Source: Lachnospiraceae bacterium (GTDB lineage Bacteria > Bacillota > Clostridia > Lachnospirales > Lachnospiraceae). Taken from it: a DNA stretch of 59,541 bases. The stretch covers positions 1-59,541 of the forward strand of contig BLLU01000107.1 in assembly GCA_011959105.1 (NCBI GenBank), given 5' to 3'. Positions within the stretch are counted from its first letter, which is position 1; each line of letters opens with the position of its first letter. Below are positions 1 to 8,492 of the stretch, piece by piece. Made by a program: the position numbers and the translations under genes. The notes under the pieces were generated by a model that saw nothing but the letters and a program-made list of their open reading frames with translations, was not told the DNA's origin and did no database searches.

Positions 1-528
1 TCATAAGCTGCTCCTCATAGGCTTTCGCCGCAGAAGGGATCGCTTTTTTCATTTTCTTCTTGATGTTTGCGTTTGCTTTGATATGGGTCCCGTCCATAAA
101 CACTACTTCCGGGGAAAGATAACCGCTCTTTTGCGCCTCAAAAAGGATCCAGGTAAACCCCTTTTCTATGGTGTCCTCGCTGAATCGGTGCCTGAAGTTT
201 TAACTGATGGCGGCAAAATGAGGGACCGGTTCATTGAGCAGATATCCCAGAAACCACCGGTACGCAATGTTCATATTAATTTCCTCCGCGGTACGCCGCA
301 GGGATGGGATTCCATACAGGTGCTGGATGAGGACCATCTTAAACAGGACCACGGAATCAACGCAGGGACGCCCGTTATCCGAACAATAAAAGTCTTCCAC
401 AAAATCATAAATATGAATAAAATCCACAGCGCAGTCAATTTTCCGTAACAGATGATCCTGTGGAACAAGCCCCCTTCAAGACTGACCATTTCCAGTGTAT
501 TTCTTTCCGACTTTTCTTTTATCAGCAT
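1..528 (-). pseudogene. IS1182-type transposase, 5' part, decayed
   Basis: The reverse strand from ATG at 528 (RBS-like AGAGGTGAAG just upstream) reads the N-terminus of an IS1182/IS5-superfamily transposase. Typical blocks are the MLIKEKSERNTLEMV start, then DFIHIYDFVEDFYCSDNGRP, then LYGIPSLRRT and NMNIAYRWFLGY. The frame breaks in a short G run near 469-473, five G where three or six would keep frame. A TAA stop at 200-202 sits where relatives would be expected to have Tyr (read as IS-stop-NFRHRF). After the stop the same frame continues to the window edge with VVFMDGTHIKANANIKKK, which includes a DDE-type Asp. The gene is therefore inactive by two independent lesions. Its 3' end lies outside the window. 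The family assignment is from memory of the motif series and is fairly secure. Confidence 0.85.
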
Positions 529-552
529 GTCTTCACCTCTGATTTTATTACA

Positions 553-590
553 TCAAAAAAAGCCAGCTTTTGCTGACCTTTTTTGACAGT
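553..590. terminator. Bidirectional hairpin terminator
   Basis: Stem GCCAGC (562-567) / GCTGAC (572-577) with a TTTT loop, flanked by an A run on the left and a T run on the right. On the minus strand the stem is followed by a run of seven T, so it probably ends the Rpn gene that stops at 687. Confidence 0.6.
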
Positions 591-591
591 C

Positions 592-632
592 TGACCGCCC
601 AATAGGATTACAACCTATCGGGCGGTTTTTGT
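592..632 (+). terminator. Rightward intrinsic terminator
   Basis: Stem CCGCCCAATAGG / CCTATCGGGCGG (595-606 and 614-625, one mismatch) followed by TTTTT. It points rightward although both neighbouring genes read leftward, so it may insulate the Rpn gene from antisense reading, or be a relic of an older neighbour. Confidence 0.65.
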
Positions 633-686
633 CATTTTGCGCGGATTCTGCTGCAAGCCAATAATATTTCTTTGAAAAATATGATA

Positions 687-1976
687 TCATTCTCCAAATG
701 CCAGGTTCAGTTTCTCTGCCGCCTGTTCTCTTTTCAAAGAAAAACGTTGCATAATGGATTGCGTAATCTCCTCATCGGAATTCCCCTGTCTTAGCATACG
801 CAGAATATGACAGACTATGGCCTGATCCAACTGTGCCGCTTCCCGGTCCTGTTGTGCCGTCTGCAATTCCTTCTGCAAATCTGCCGCTCTTTGCTGCGAT
901 TGCGCTGCTTCCTGCTGTGCCTTCTCTGCCTCCTGCTGCGCCTTCTCTGTCTCCTGCTGCGCCTTCTCTGCCTCCTGCTGTACCCGGGCCGCTTCCTGCT
1001 GCACTTGAGCCAGTTTCTGACGCTCTATCTCCACTTTTCTTCTCTCTTCCAAAATATCCAGTTTCGCGTTCTCAAATAATAATCCCATTTTTCGCTCCTT
1101 TATCTTGGCGACTGCGCCTTCCACCTCATTCTCCGATAGATTCATGTGATAAAGCAAAGCACGCAGTACATTGGCCAGTGTCTCCAACAGGTGCTCCGGC
1201 GTATTCCTCAAGATACTTTCCAGCTTTTCCTCGGACAAGCTGGTAAATTCCGACATATCCTCAAACGTCTGTATCTTGTTGATCAGCATGGCAAGCGAAA
1301 TTTCATCGCCTCTCTCCAGCAGTTCTTCATTGCTGAAATCATGCAGATTGACAAGCTGATACCGAAAATGGGGCAGGTACTTCCCCAGAAGTTTTCCATG
1401 GTAAATTTTATCTGCCAAATCTTCCGGCGCCGTCCACCTGTCTGTACCTTCGTAGTACACCATGGGAAGAATGGGCGGATACCGAAACCCTTTCCGCCTG
1501 CTGATACCGGGACGCATCCTGTCCATCTCCTTTTCATAATCCTCCCATATATGAACCATGTAGCGCAATATCTGCATAACCACATTATACTCTACTTTTG
1601 TTTTGTGTTCAACCAGCGAAATAATGTAAAGCGGCAGCCCCTGCAGATTCGCGGTATCCGTCCGCCTGCATTTGATCGGATCCGACGCAGACAGGCTATC
1701 TTCTGTCCTGCATTCCCGGACCGGCAAATATTTTGAGAGATCCACCCGCTTGACGGTATCACTGTTTCGCTCCGTACTATATAAGGGGACATAGCGCTCC
1801 GATACATCCTCTATATCCTCAGGCCGGATTTGGCGCAGGATCTCCAGATCGGCATAGTCACGCAGGAATTGAGAACTGAGAATATGATCCGCAAAAATAA
1901 TTTTACTGCTGCTGTCCCGAAGATTTGGATTCTGAACCTGTGGACTGTTAAAAACGATTTGTGCTTTTTCGGTCAT
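687..1976 (-). CDS. Rpn-family PD-(D/E)XK nuclease / transposase_31-type protein
   Basis: 429 residues from ATG at 1976, chosen over a longer frame because AAAGGAG lies six bases upstream. The central part holds the Rpn/PD-(D/E)XK pattern: a beta strand ending in E-H-K within LYIISLVEHKTKVEYNV, then the ILRYMVHIWE helix and the YPPILPMVYYEG strand. The acidic residue before the E-x-K is less obvious because about 35 extra residues separate the two, so full activity is uncertain. The C-terminal third is a Gln/Glu/Ala coiled coil with a seven-residue QQEAEKA repeat, encoded by 21-bp tandem units near 900-1010. Members of this family are DNA nucleases that promote RecA-independent recombination. 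The gene is monocistronic and has an SD-sequestering hairpin in its leader. Confidence 0.8.
   Translation of the reverse strand: MTEKAQIVFNSPQVQNPNLRDSSSKIIFADHILSSQFLRDYADLEILRQIRPEDIEDVSERYVPLYSTERNSDTVKRVDLSKYLPVRECRTEDSLSASDPIKCRRTDTANLQGLPLYIISLVEHKTKVEYNVVMQILRYMVHIWEDYEKEMDRMRPGISRRKGFRYPPILPMVYYEGTDRWTAPEDLADKIYHGKLLGKYLPHFRYQLVNLHDFSNEELLERGDEISLAMLINKIQTFEDMSEFTSLSEEKLESILRNTPEHLLETLANVLRALLYHMNLSENEVEGAVAKIKERKMGLLFENAKLDILEERRKVEIERQKLAQVQQEAARVQQEAEKAQQETEKAQQEAEKAQQEAAQSQQRAADLQKELQTAQQDREAAQLDQAIVCHILRMLRQGNSDEEITQSIMQRFSLKREQAAEKLNLAFGE
900..1008 (-). repeat. 21-bp tandem repeat coding QQEAEKA heptads
   Basis: About five imperfect copies of a 21-bp unit (forward form TGCTGCGCCTTCTCTGCCTCC-like) inside the Rpn gene. 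Each copy adds seven residues to a predicted coiled coil. Copy number change would alter coil length without shifting the frame. Confidence 0.7.
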
Positions 1977-1981
1977 TGAGA

Positions 1982-2012
1982 CTCCTTTCTGTCGTAAGAC
2001 CGCAGAAAGGAG
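1982..2012 (-). promoter_or_regulatory. Leader hairpin covering the Rpn ribosome binding site
   Basis: On the minus strand CTCCTTTCTG (2012-2003) pairs perfectly with CAGAAAGGAG (1991-1982) across an 11-base loop. The 3' arm contains the AAAGGAG that serves the ATG at 1976, so folding of the mRNA would hide the ribosome binding site. Confidence 0.6.
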
Positions 2013-2051
2013 AGGAATCCCGGACTTTGCCCACATATATAGTTTAAATAC

Positions 2052-2077
2052 ATATTTGGAACATCCGCTCCAAATAT
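2052..2077. repeat. 9-bp inverted repeat
   Basis: ATATTTGGA (2052-2060) and TCCAAATAT (2069-2077) are perfect inverted copies separated by eight bases, in the gap between the XRE regulator and the Rpn gene. No T run follows, so it is more like an operator or leader hairpin than a terminator. The rest of 2037-2247 shows nothing further that I recognise. Confidence 0.4.
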
Positions 2078-2247
2078 ACGCCTTCTTTGTGTCAAGCAGT
2101 TAAGGATGTACAACATCCGAATTTACTCTACCTATCTGCCAATTAATGTTTTCAGGTAAACTAGGGGCGAAATGTCCCGCTTATCTTCGGCAAATGCCGA
2201 ATAGCCGATACCATGCCCAGATTTTCTGATATGCGAATGTATTAACA

Positions 2248-3366
2248 CTATACCACTTCTATTCCAAAACTGCAAGCCTTTTTTTCAGGCTCAAGGCTCT
2301 CTGCCACCTTCCTCAGCAAGACCTGAAAACGCTCCCGGCCTCGAAGCGGCTCAAAGCAGGCATCCTTTTCCAGCCCCTGCAGAATAGCCAGCCGGATCTC
2401 TCTGTTAATGACTAATTTTTCAGGTTCCGGCGCGATAGACGGGGCAAAGACCAGCGGATTGGGAGGATCCATCCGCTCGGTCATCCGATCCGCCAAACGC
2501 TCCAGACATACCAACGCTTTTTCCTGCTCTCCCACACGCAGATAAACCTCCGCAGCCAGGCCCGCACCCATGTTTCCCCCCACGGAAAACAGGCTGTCAA
2601 TCTGCTCCAGTATCCGGCAAATCTCCAGCGCCCTGTCCTGTTCCGGCGAAATTTCCTCTCCCAGCAGGCCCATAAGACAGGTACGCAGGTCATACACCAG
2701 CTTATATGCCTGTCTTTGCAGGGCACGAAGCGCCTGGTCCCTCTGCCCTCTCTTGAGATAGAGTCTCACCCAGAGAGCGGTGAAATCCCCTGTGTTTGTC
2801 TGGTTTTCTTTCAGCAGTTTTTCAGCCTCTTCCAGTTCTCCCTCCTCCAGGTGCAGAGACACCAATATAGACAGGGCATGAAAATAATAAGCGGGATCCC
2901 CGCTTCGACACAGAGCCTGGGCCAGATCCTTTTTCTGCCTGGTCCAACGGTCCGTATCTCCGCCGGCTGTGCCCTGCTGCCCATCTTCCCCGTTCATGTT
3001 AAAAAGGGACAACGCGGCTATTGCACTGAACTTGAGAGGTATATCCGTAGGATATCTATGCAGCAGCCCGTTCAGCCTCTCCTCCGCCCGGGATATTTTA
3101 CCTTCCCGCGCCAGTTCGATGATCTCCCCCATGTAGTTCTCCAAATCCTCCTGGGACAGTTCCTCCTCAAACGACAGCAGAGTATCCACATTGGTGCCCA
3201 AGACTCGGGCCAGCGGACAGAGCAGCATAATATCCGGACAGGAACTGCCCGTTTCCCATTTACTCACCGCCGGACCCGACACCCCCAGCGCTGCCGCAAG
3301 CTGCTCCTGGGTCATCCCCCTTGCCTTGCGCAGCGCCGTGATTTTTGCTCCCATTTTTTGTTCCAT
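2248..3366 (-). CDS. XRE-family transcriptional regulator with TPR-like helical domain
   Basis: 372 residues from ATG at 3366; a TTG 33 bases further upstream is possible but less likely. Residues 5-60 form an XRE/Cro helix-turn-helix (MTQEQLAAALGVSGPAVSKW with recognition helix SGPAVSKWE). The remaining 300 residues are helical with TPR-like repeats, such as SRAEERLNGLLHRYP and EKALVCLERLADRM. This layout is common in Clostridia for regulators that sense a peptide or partner through the repeats. It stands alone, flanked by gaps on both sides, so its target is not evident. No membrane segment. Confidence 0.85.
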   Translation of the reverse strand: MEQKMGAKITALRKARGMTQEQLAAALGVSGPAVSKWETGSSCPDIMLLCPLARVLGTNVDTLLSFEEELSQEDLENYMGEIIELAREGKISRAEERLNGLLHRYPTDIPLKFSAIAALSLFNMNGEDGQQGTAGGDTDRWTRQKKDLAQALCRSGDPAYYFHALSILVSLHLEEGELEEAEKLLKENQTNTGDFTALWVRLYLKRGQRDQALRALQRQAYKLVYDLRTCLMGLLGEEISPEQDRALEICRILEQIDSLFSVGGNMGAGLAAEVYLRVGEQEKALVCLERLADRMTERMDPPNPLVFAPSIAPEPEKLVINREIRLAILQGLEKDACFEPLRGRERFQVLLRKVAESLEPEKKACSFGIEVV

Positions 3367-3565
3367 AAGTTTACCCCAACCTTTCCATTGTATGTACAAC
3401 CCGAGCCCCGTCGGTAAAATATCCCGGCCATACCCGCTTTTTGCTTCCCAGCGGCTTCATCGAAATGATAACTATAGTATAAAGCCAACTCCGCCTCATA
3501 CACAATGGAGGAAAAGTAAACTTTCCGTTAGATTTTTTTAACCTGCGTGAAGATTTTCTGCTATC

Positions 3566-5266
3566 TCAGTCAGTCCCTTTCAGATCCACATATCTGGGTG
3601 CATGTCCCACCGCGGGCAGAAATTTCTCCAACAAATCCCCAACTCTCATACGAATGGTGGATGTATTCATACAGGGATGGCAGCCGAAATATTCCCACTG
3701 CAAAATATCCCGGTCCATCAAAAGCCGCACCCGATTTTCCGTGTCATGCGTCAGACACATGACGCTGACACTGCCGGGACTGACGCACAGATACTTTTCC
3801 ATGTACATCGCCTCCCCGAAGGACAGCCGGGAACTGCCGATCTGAGCGGAAAGTTCCCGGGTTTTAAACAGCTTGTCCCCGGGCATCATCAGCAGATAGA
3901 ACTCTGTCCGCTGACGGTTGCACAAAAACAGATTTTTGCAGACCACCGCTCCGCCCAGCGCCTCCTCCACCTCCCGGCAGGCTTCCATGGTATTGGCCTG
4001 GGCATGGTCGATCCGCTGAAAGCAGATTCCCAGGCGGTCCAGCAGTTCATATACCGCCAGTTCCCTCTTCCGGCGATGGCGCTCTTCCCTGTTCGGAACT
4101 CCGGACAGCAACGCCAACTCCTGTTTCACCGGTCGGGCCATACCCCTGTACCAGCCGATCAGGCCGTTCTTTTTACAATAATATCCCGCGCCGGTCTGCT
4201 GAAGTACAGACAGCCGATTCCCGGGCTCCACCTCCAGCAGAGTATCCGCGTAATCACTGTAATGAAGCCTTTCTCCGTCCCGGTAAATCCAGTCCACAGG
4301 TCCCTCAAACTCCCGGCCCGATGATATCTGCCGCCATAACGCCATATCCCCCTTCTGCTCCAGAAGTTCCACCTGGTTCTCAAAATACTGGATATGCACA
4401 CAAGAATCCCGGCCCGCCTGTCCCTCCAGGGCCTCCACCAGGGGAAATCCGTCATATCCCGTCCAACTGATCCCCTCAATCCCTGTCTGACAGTCCGGCA
4501 AAATGATCCCGTTTAACTGTCCCCCGCGCTTCAGTCCGTTGCCCCCGTCTATACACAGGATCTGCCTCTCCCTGTCAAACAGGGGACTCACGTCCTCTTT
4601 GTCTGCCCGGTACAGGCAGGTGGGCCAATGACCTGTCACCACCACATATTTTTGAAAAGCATACCCCTGACTCCAAAAATTATCATTTTTCAGATAGGCT
4701 GCCGGGTCTGTTCCCTCCAGCGTCTGCAGTTCCTCTGTGGGAATCCCCCCGTGGACAAACAAATATCTGCCCGCCGTCAGAATGGTGGGTCTGCTTCGGA
4801 GAAATTCCAGTTCGTCATGAAACTGCACCAGCATATGGCTGCGGTACTCCGCCGCCCTTTCTCCCGTTACCTGGCCGGCGGGAATTCCCATATCCGCCAA
4901 CATCTCATGAAACAGGCTGCCGCCCCAGACCCGCTCTGCCCAACCCAGGAATCCCACCCAATCCGCCACACCCTCCGGCGAATCGTCCTCCACCTTGAGA
5001 AGCCTCCCCAGATCCACATTTCCCATGGACACATATACCGGCTGCCGTTGGGCCAGATCCATCACATATTGCAGCACCCGCAGACTTTCCGGACCTTTCT
5101 CAATCAGATCTCCCACCAGAATCAACAGATCGTCCCCTCCGTAATCCATCTGCCGCAATAGCTGTATGAGGCGGTCCAAATGCCCATGAATATCGCTGAC
5201 CACCAGCAGGCGCTGCCCCGGTTTTGCCTCTATCCGCTGTATTGTCGTCTTTATCTCATGTATCAT
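3566..5266 (-). CDS. Metallophosphoesterase fused to prolyl-tRNA editing (PrdX/YbaK-like) domain
   Basis: 566 residues from ATG at 5266, with a GGGGGG ribosome binding site just upstream. Residues ~18-260 are a calcineurin-like phosphoesterase: VVSDIHGH, LVGDLIEKGPES, GNVD, FVHGG and VVTGHWP supply the metal ligands. A short beta region around 300-360 ends in KKNGLIGWYRG, resembling an SH3b module. Residues ~395-566 match the PrdX/ProX class of YbaK deacylases, which clear mischarged Ala from tRNA-Pro: the conserved Lys in VVCKNLFLCN, GCHPCMNTSTIRM, and LLEKFLPAVGHAPRYV. Both parts carry their hallmark residues. I know each domain as a separate protein; the fusion is unusual. No operon partner: the gap to the SpoVAF-like gene is about 100 bases. 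Confidence 0.85.
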   Translation of the reverse strand: MIHEIKTTIQRIEAKPGQRLLVVSDIHGHLDRLIQLLRQMDYGGDDLLILVGDLIEKGPESLRVLQYVMDLAQRQPVYVSMGNVDLGRLLKVEDDSPEGVADWVGFLGWAERVWGGSLFHEMLADMGIPAGQVTGERAAEYRSHMLVQFHDELEFLRSRPTILTAGRYLFVHGGIPTEELQTLEGTDPAAYLKNDNFWSQGYAFQKYVVVTGHWPTCLYRADKEDVSPLFDRERQILCIDGGNGLKRGGQLNGIILPDCQTGIEGISWTGYDGFPLVEALEGQAGRDSCVHIQYFENQVELLEQKGDMALWRQISSGREFEGPVDWIYRDGERLHYSDYADTLLEVEPGNRLSVLQQTGAGYYCKKNGLIGWYRGMARPVKQELALLSGVPNREERHRRKRELAVYELLDRLGICFQRIDHAQANTMEACREVEEALGGAVVCKNLFLCNRQRTEFYLLMMPGDKLFKTRELSAQIGSSRLSFGEAMYMEKYLCVSPGSVSVMCLTHDTENRVRLLMDRDILQWEYFGCHPCMNTSTIRMRVGDLLEKFLPAVGHAPRYVDLKGTD

Positions 5267-5368
5267 ATGCCCCCCACTGTATTCCCTGGTTTCATTTTTC
5301 CCCAAAAGTATACCCCATTCCCAGGTAAAAAGGAATAGGGTAATCCGTACAAAAATTGTTTTGCCCGC

Positions 5369-6868
5369 TCACTCCTGTCTGGCCCTGGGCAGACGTCTGC
5401 GTACCAGGCGGTTTCGCAGCTTTATAAGGTTCAGCGGAAACAGAGGATATAGATAACTGCGGTGGGAAAGCGTCTTGTTGCAGCACATACACAGAGCCGC
5501 CACCAACAACCCCGCGCCATATCCCCAGATGCCGAAGATGGCCGTGAGGACCAGCGTGATTATGCGCATGAATTTCAATGCGTAACCCAATTCATAATTG
5601 GCCTGGGTGTAGTTGGCGATGGCCACGAAAGCCATATACAACATGACCTCGGAGGAGAACCAGCCGCTGTTGACGGAGAACTCTCCCAGCACCAGCGCGG
5701 CCATGACGCTGAGAGGCGTACTCAGCATATTGGGCGTGTTCACCGCCGCCAGCCGAAGCCCGTCTATGGCCAGTTCCAGGATCAGGAACTGCCACACCAG
5801 GGGGATATTGGGCGGTTCCTGCAGCATAATGAAAGAAAAGCCCTCCGGAATCCACTGAGGATGGTTCATCAGCAGCAGGAAAGTGGGCGTCATAAGGTAG
5901 GTCAACAGTGAGATCAGAAAACGGGTCATCCGCAGATAAGTGCCTGTCACAGGCGGAAAATAATAATCGTCCGCCTCCTCCACCACATCAAAAATAGTGG
6001 TGGGCAGAATCATGGCCGAAGGAGAATTGTCCACCAGCAAAATCACATTTCCCTCCAGCACCTGGGCCGCCGCCGTATCCGGTCTCTCCGTATACTTAAA
6101 CTTGGGAAAAGGATTCCACCATCTCCCGGGAACCAGGCATTCCGCCAGGGATTCCTGGTTCATGGTCAGAGAATCTACCCGTATATTCCGGATCTTCTGC
6201 TTGATCTCCTCCAAAAATCCCTGATCCACCCGGGAATCCATATAGCAGAGCACAATGTCCGTCTTGGAACTTTTGCCGGCGCTCATCATCTCCATGCGCA
6301 AATCCGTGTCTCTGATCCTGCGCCGGATCAGCGCCGTGTTAAACACCACCGTCTCCACAAAGCCGTCCTTGGAGCCCCGCAGCACCTTATCCTTTTCCGG
6401 CTCCTCCACGCCTCTGGATGGATAAGAACGGGCATCAATCAGCACCGCCTCCCGATAGCCCTCCACCAGCAGCACAAATATGCCGGAAAGCACGCTGGAG
6501 GTTATTTTTTCCCACTCCTTCTCCTGATCCACTTCGATGTAGGGCAATCCCTTTTTCAGCAGCCGGGACGCGTCTTGGGGCATATCCTCCGGCTTCATGT
6601 CCATAAAATATTGCAGCAGCTTTTGCAGCATATCGTCCTTGCAGAAGCCGTCGATAAAATACAGGGCCGCCTCCCGGCCTCCCACCTCGATGGTGCGGGT
6701 CACCACATCAAAATTGCGATCCGTGGCAAGTTTTTGATTCAGCCAGACACTGTCCTGCTCCAGACAGCCGCTGACGGCGGTCCGGGAATCCCCGCCTTCG
6801 CTTTCTTCCCGGCTGCCCGTGCCCTGGGACAACTGTCCGCTGTATTGGTTTTCTCTGTTCTCAGCCAT
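5369..6868 (-). CDS. spoVAF: SpoVAF-like spore membrane protein (GerA family)
   Basis: 499 residues from ATG at 6868. The soluble N-terminal half contains SpoVAF/GerAA hallmarks: SYPSRGVEEPEKDKVLRGS, DGFVETVVFNTALIRRRI, and the VILLVDNSPSAMILPTTIF segment. The C-terminal half has four to five membrane helices (about 310-460), including TYLMTPTFLLLM and LGEFSVNSGWFSSEVMLYMAF. GerA-family A subunits sit in the spore inner membrane and take part in germination; SpoVAF is linked to the SpoVA dipicolinic-acid channel. Here it stands alone with no spoVAA-AE genes beside it. A GerAA-type protein is the alternative name. Confidence 0.8.
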   Translation of the reverse strand: MAENRENQYSGQLSQGTGSREESEGGDSRTAVSGCLEQDSVWLNQKLATDRNFDVVTRTIEVGGREAALYFIDGFCKDDMLQKLLQYFMDMKPEDMPQDASRLLKKGLPYIEVDQEKEWEKITSSVLSGIFVLLVEGYREAVLIDARSYPSRGVEEPEKDKVLRGSKDGFVETVVFNTALIRRRIRDTDLRMEMMSAGKSSKTDIVLCYMDSRVDQGFLEEIKQKIRNIRVDSLTMNQESLAECLVPGRWWNPFPKFKYTERPDTAAAQVLEGNVILLVDNSPSAMILPTTIFDVVEEADDYYFPPVTGTYLRMTRFLISLLTYLMTPTFLLLMNHPQWIPEGFSFIMLQEPPNIPLVWQFLILELAIDGLRLAAVNTPNMLSTPLSVMAALVLGEFSVNSGWFSSEVMLYMAFVAIANYTQANYELGYALKFMRIITLVLTAIFGIWGYGAGLLVAALCMCCNKTLSHRSYLYPLFPLNLIKLRNRLVRRRLPRARQE

Positions 6869-7011
6869 AAAAACTCCCTTCCTGAAATTGCCTTATTAAA
6901 GGGATATTGTGCCGGACAGGGAATATTTTATACTTGTTGCTTCTCTGCTTTTATGCTAAAGTGATAAGAAAAACAGCTTCTGGCAAAAACATATCTTGAG
7001 AGGAGATACCC

Positions 7012-7473
7012 GTGAGAAAAAAACTGTTGCCTGCCTTAGTCTGCCTGCTCCTGCTGACAGGCTGCGGTGAAAATCCCATAAACGCCAAATTTGACGGCGA
7101 GATAGCTGCCTTTTGCGAGAACGTATCCGCCATTGGGTCGAAAATCGACGCCATCCAGGTTGAAGCCGAAGAAAACAGTATCCGTTACGCTACCTCCGAT
7201 CTGCTCTCCTATCTGGACGAGATGGAAATAGAATTCATGAAGTTCGCCAATATTGACTTCCCGGAAGAATATGATTATCTGGAAGATCTGGCGGACGAGG
7301 CAGGCCGGTACATGGAGGAAGCCGCTGCCTCCTACCACAAGGCCTACGAAGACGGCTTTCATCAGGAAATGGAAGAATACGCCCGTGAAAACTATGTCCG
7401 TGCCTGCAAGCGGATGCAGGTAATCCTGGCACATCTGCGGGGGGAAAATACAGAGGAAAGAGAACCCGATTAA
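7012..7473 (+). CDS. Small lipoprotein, helical
   Basis: 153 residues from GTG at 7012, preceded by GAGAGGAGA. The N-terminus is a lipoprotein signal (RKKLLPALVCLLLLTGC, lipobox LTGC, Cys at about residue 18). The mature part is acidic and helical and seems to form a bundle, with no catalytic motif that I recognise. It probably sits on the outer face of the membrane. First gene of the rightward run; whether it is cotranscribed with the next gene is doubtful because a good promoter lies between them. Confidence 0.75.
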   Translation: MRKKLLPALVCLLLLTGCGENPINAKFDGEIAAFCENVSAIGSKIDAIQVEAEENSIRYATSDLLSYLDEMEIEFMKFANIDFPEEYDYLEDLADEAGRYMEEAAASYHKAYEDGFHQEMEEYARENYVRACKRMQVILAHLRGENTEEREPD

Positions 7474-7501
7474 TTTGTTCGGTCAAATTTGGAAAAATGT
7501 A

Positions 7502-7530
7502 TTGCAATAACAAATTTTTTCTATTATAAT
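7502..7530 (+). promoter_or_regulatory. SigA-type promoter
   Basis: TTGCAA (7502-7507), 17-base spacer, TATAAT (7525-7530). It lies 37 bases before the start of the DUF4870-like gene and has a perfect -10 box. Confidence 0.7.
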
Positions 7531-7567
7531 GAGAATTATATTAAAAATACATAGGAGGTTATGCGTT

Positions 7568-7855
7568 ATGGACAAGAAAGTAACTGGTATTTTAGCTTAC
7601 ATCACTTGGATTGGCTGGCTGGTTGCATTTTTTGCAGGTGACAAGGAGGGGGCTAAGTTTCATCTTAACCAGGCTTTGATTGTGAACATCGCCCAAATTA
7701 TCATAGGGGTTCTGGGCGTGATTCCTTTCGTCAACATTGTGGCCGGCCTTTTGGGCATCTTCGTGTTCGTATGCTGGATCATTGGTCTGATCGCCGCCTG
7801 CAAGGAAGAGGAAAAAGAGATTCCTCTGATCGGCGGCATCAAGATTTTAAAGTAA
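7568..7855 (+). CDS. DUF4870-like small membrane protein
   Basis: 95 residues from ATG at 7568, with GGAGG nine bases upstream. Three or four hydrophobic helices fill most of the chain (ITWIGWLVAFFAG, IAQIIIGVLGVIPFV, LLGIFVFVCWIIGLIAA), with the segment AKFHLNQALIVN between the first two, which is the DUF4870/Tic20-like signature. Function unknown. It is followed by a terminator, so this gene forms a transcription unit of its own with the promoter at 7502-7530. Confidence 0.75.
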   Translation: MDKKVTGILAYITWIGWLVAFFAGDKEGAKFHLNQALIVNIAQIIIGVLGVIPFVNIVAGLLGIFVFVCWIIGLIAACKEEEKEIPLIGGIKILK

Positions 7856-7877
7856 GTCTGCATTTACTTGATCGGCA

Positions 7878-7922
7878 ACGGGGAGCGCATTTCATGATGC
7901 TTCATGATGCGCTCCTTTTGTG
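7878..7922 (+). terminator. Intrinsic terminator
   Basis: GGGAGCGCAT ... ATGCGCTCC followed by TTTTG; the loop carries a short direct duplication CATGATGCTT. It ends the DUF4870-like gene. Confidence 0.75.
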
Positions 7923-8004
7923 GAAAGAAAATAGTTTGAAGTTAAAACTTTTTTCGGATTGCGGCATACAGTGGGCATAGCTCCAGGTATGCAGGAGGTA
8001 TAAA

Positions 8005-8439
8005 ATGTATTATTGCAAAAACTGTGGTGAACCCTATATGTCTGACGAAGCCGTACTCTGCGTAAAATGCGGCGCAGGCAAGGGATTGGGCACCAACTAC
8101 TGCCATAACTGCGGCAAGCCAGTGACCCCGGAGACCACCGTCTGCCTTAGCTGCGGCGTTCCCTGCTATCCGCCGGTAAACGCCAATGCCAAATCCAAGA
8201 TTGCGGCAGGCCTGTTCGGAATCTTTCTGGGACAGTTCGGCGTACATAATTTTTATTTGGGTTATACCCAAAAAGCGGTCATCCAGTTGGTACTGACCAT
8301 CGTGGGTTATGTGCTCTGCTGTGTGTTCGTAGGTATCTTTTTTGTTATGGCCACTTCCATCTGGGGTCTGGTAGAAGGTATCATGATCCTGGTTGGTAAG
8401 ATAAATGTGGACGGTAATGGCATACCGTTATCCGAGTGA
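8005..8439 (+). CDS. TM2-domain protein with N-terminal zinc ribbons
   Basis: 144 residues, RBS AGGAGG upstream. Residues 1-55 carry three CxxC pairs (YYCKNCGE, LCVKCGAG, YCHNCGKP plus CLSCGVP), typical of one or two zinc ribbons. Residues 62-140 are a TM2 domain: AAGLFGIFLGQFGVHNFYLG, then QLVLTIVGYVLCCVFVGIFF, and the WGLVEGIMIL end. The family is a membrane protein of unknown function. It heads a tight set of three (TM2, DUF4190, DUF2752), which often occur together in Clostridia. Confidence 0.85.
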   Translation: MYYCKNCGEPYMSDEAVLCVKCGAGKGLGTNYCHNCGKPVTPETTVCLSCGVPCYPPVNANAKSKIAAGLFGIFLGQFGVHNFYLGYTQKAVIQLVLTIVGYVLCCVFVGIFFVMATSIWGLVEGIMILVGKINVDGNGIPLSE

Positions 8440-8492
8440 CGCACCGGGTGCGAAGCTCCAAACAATTCATTCATTATGAGGAGGATTAAAAA

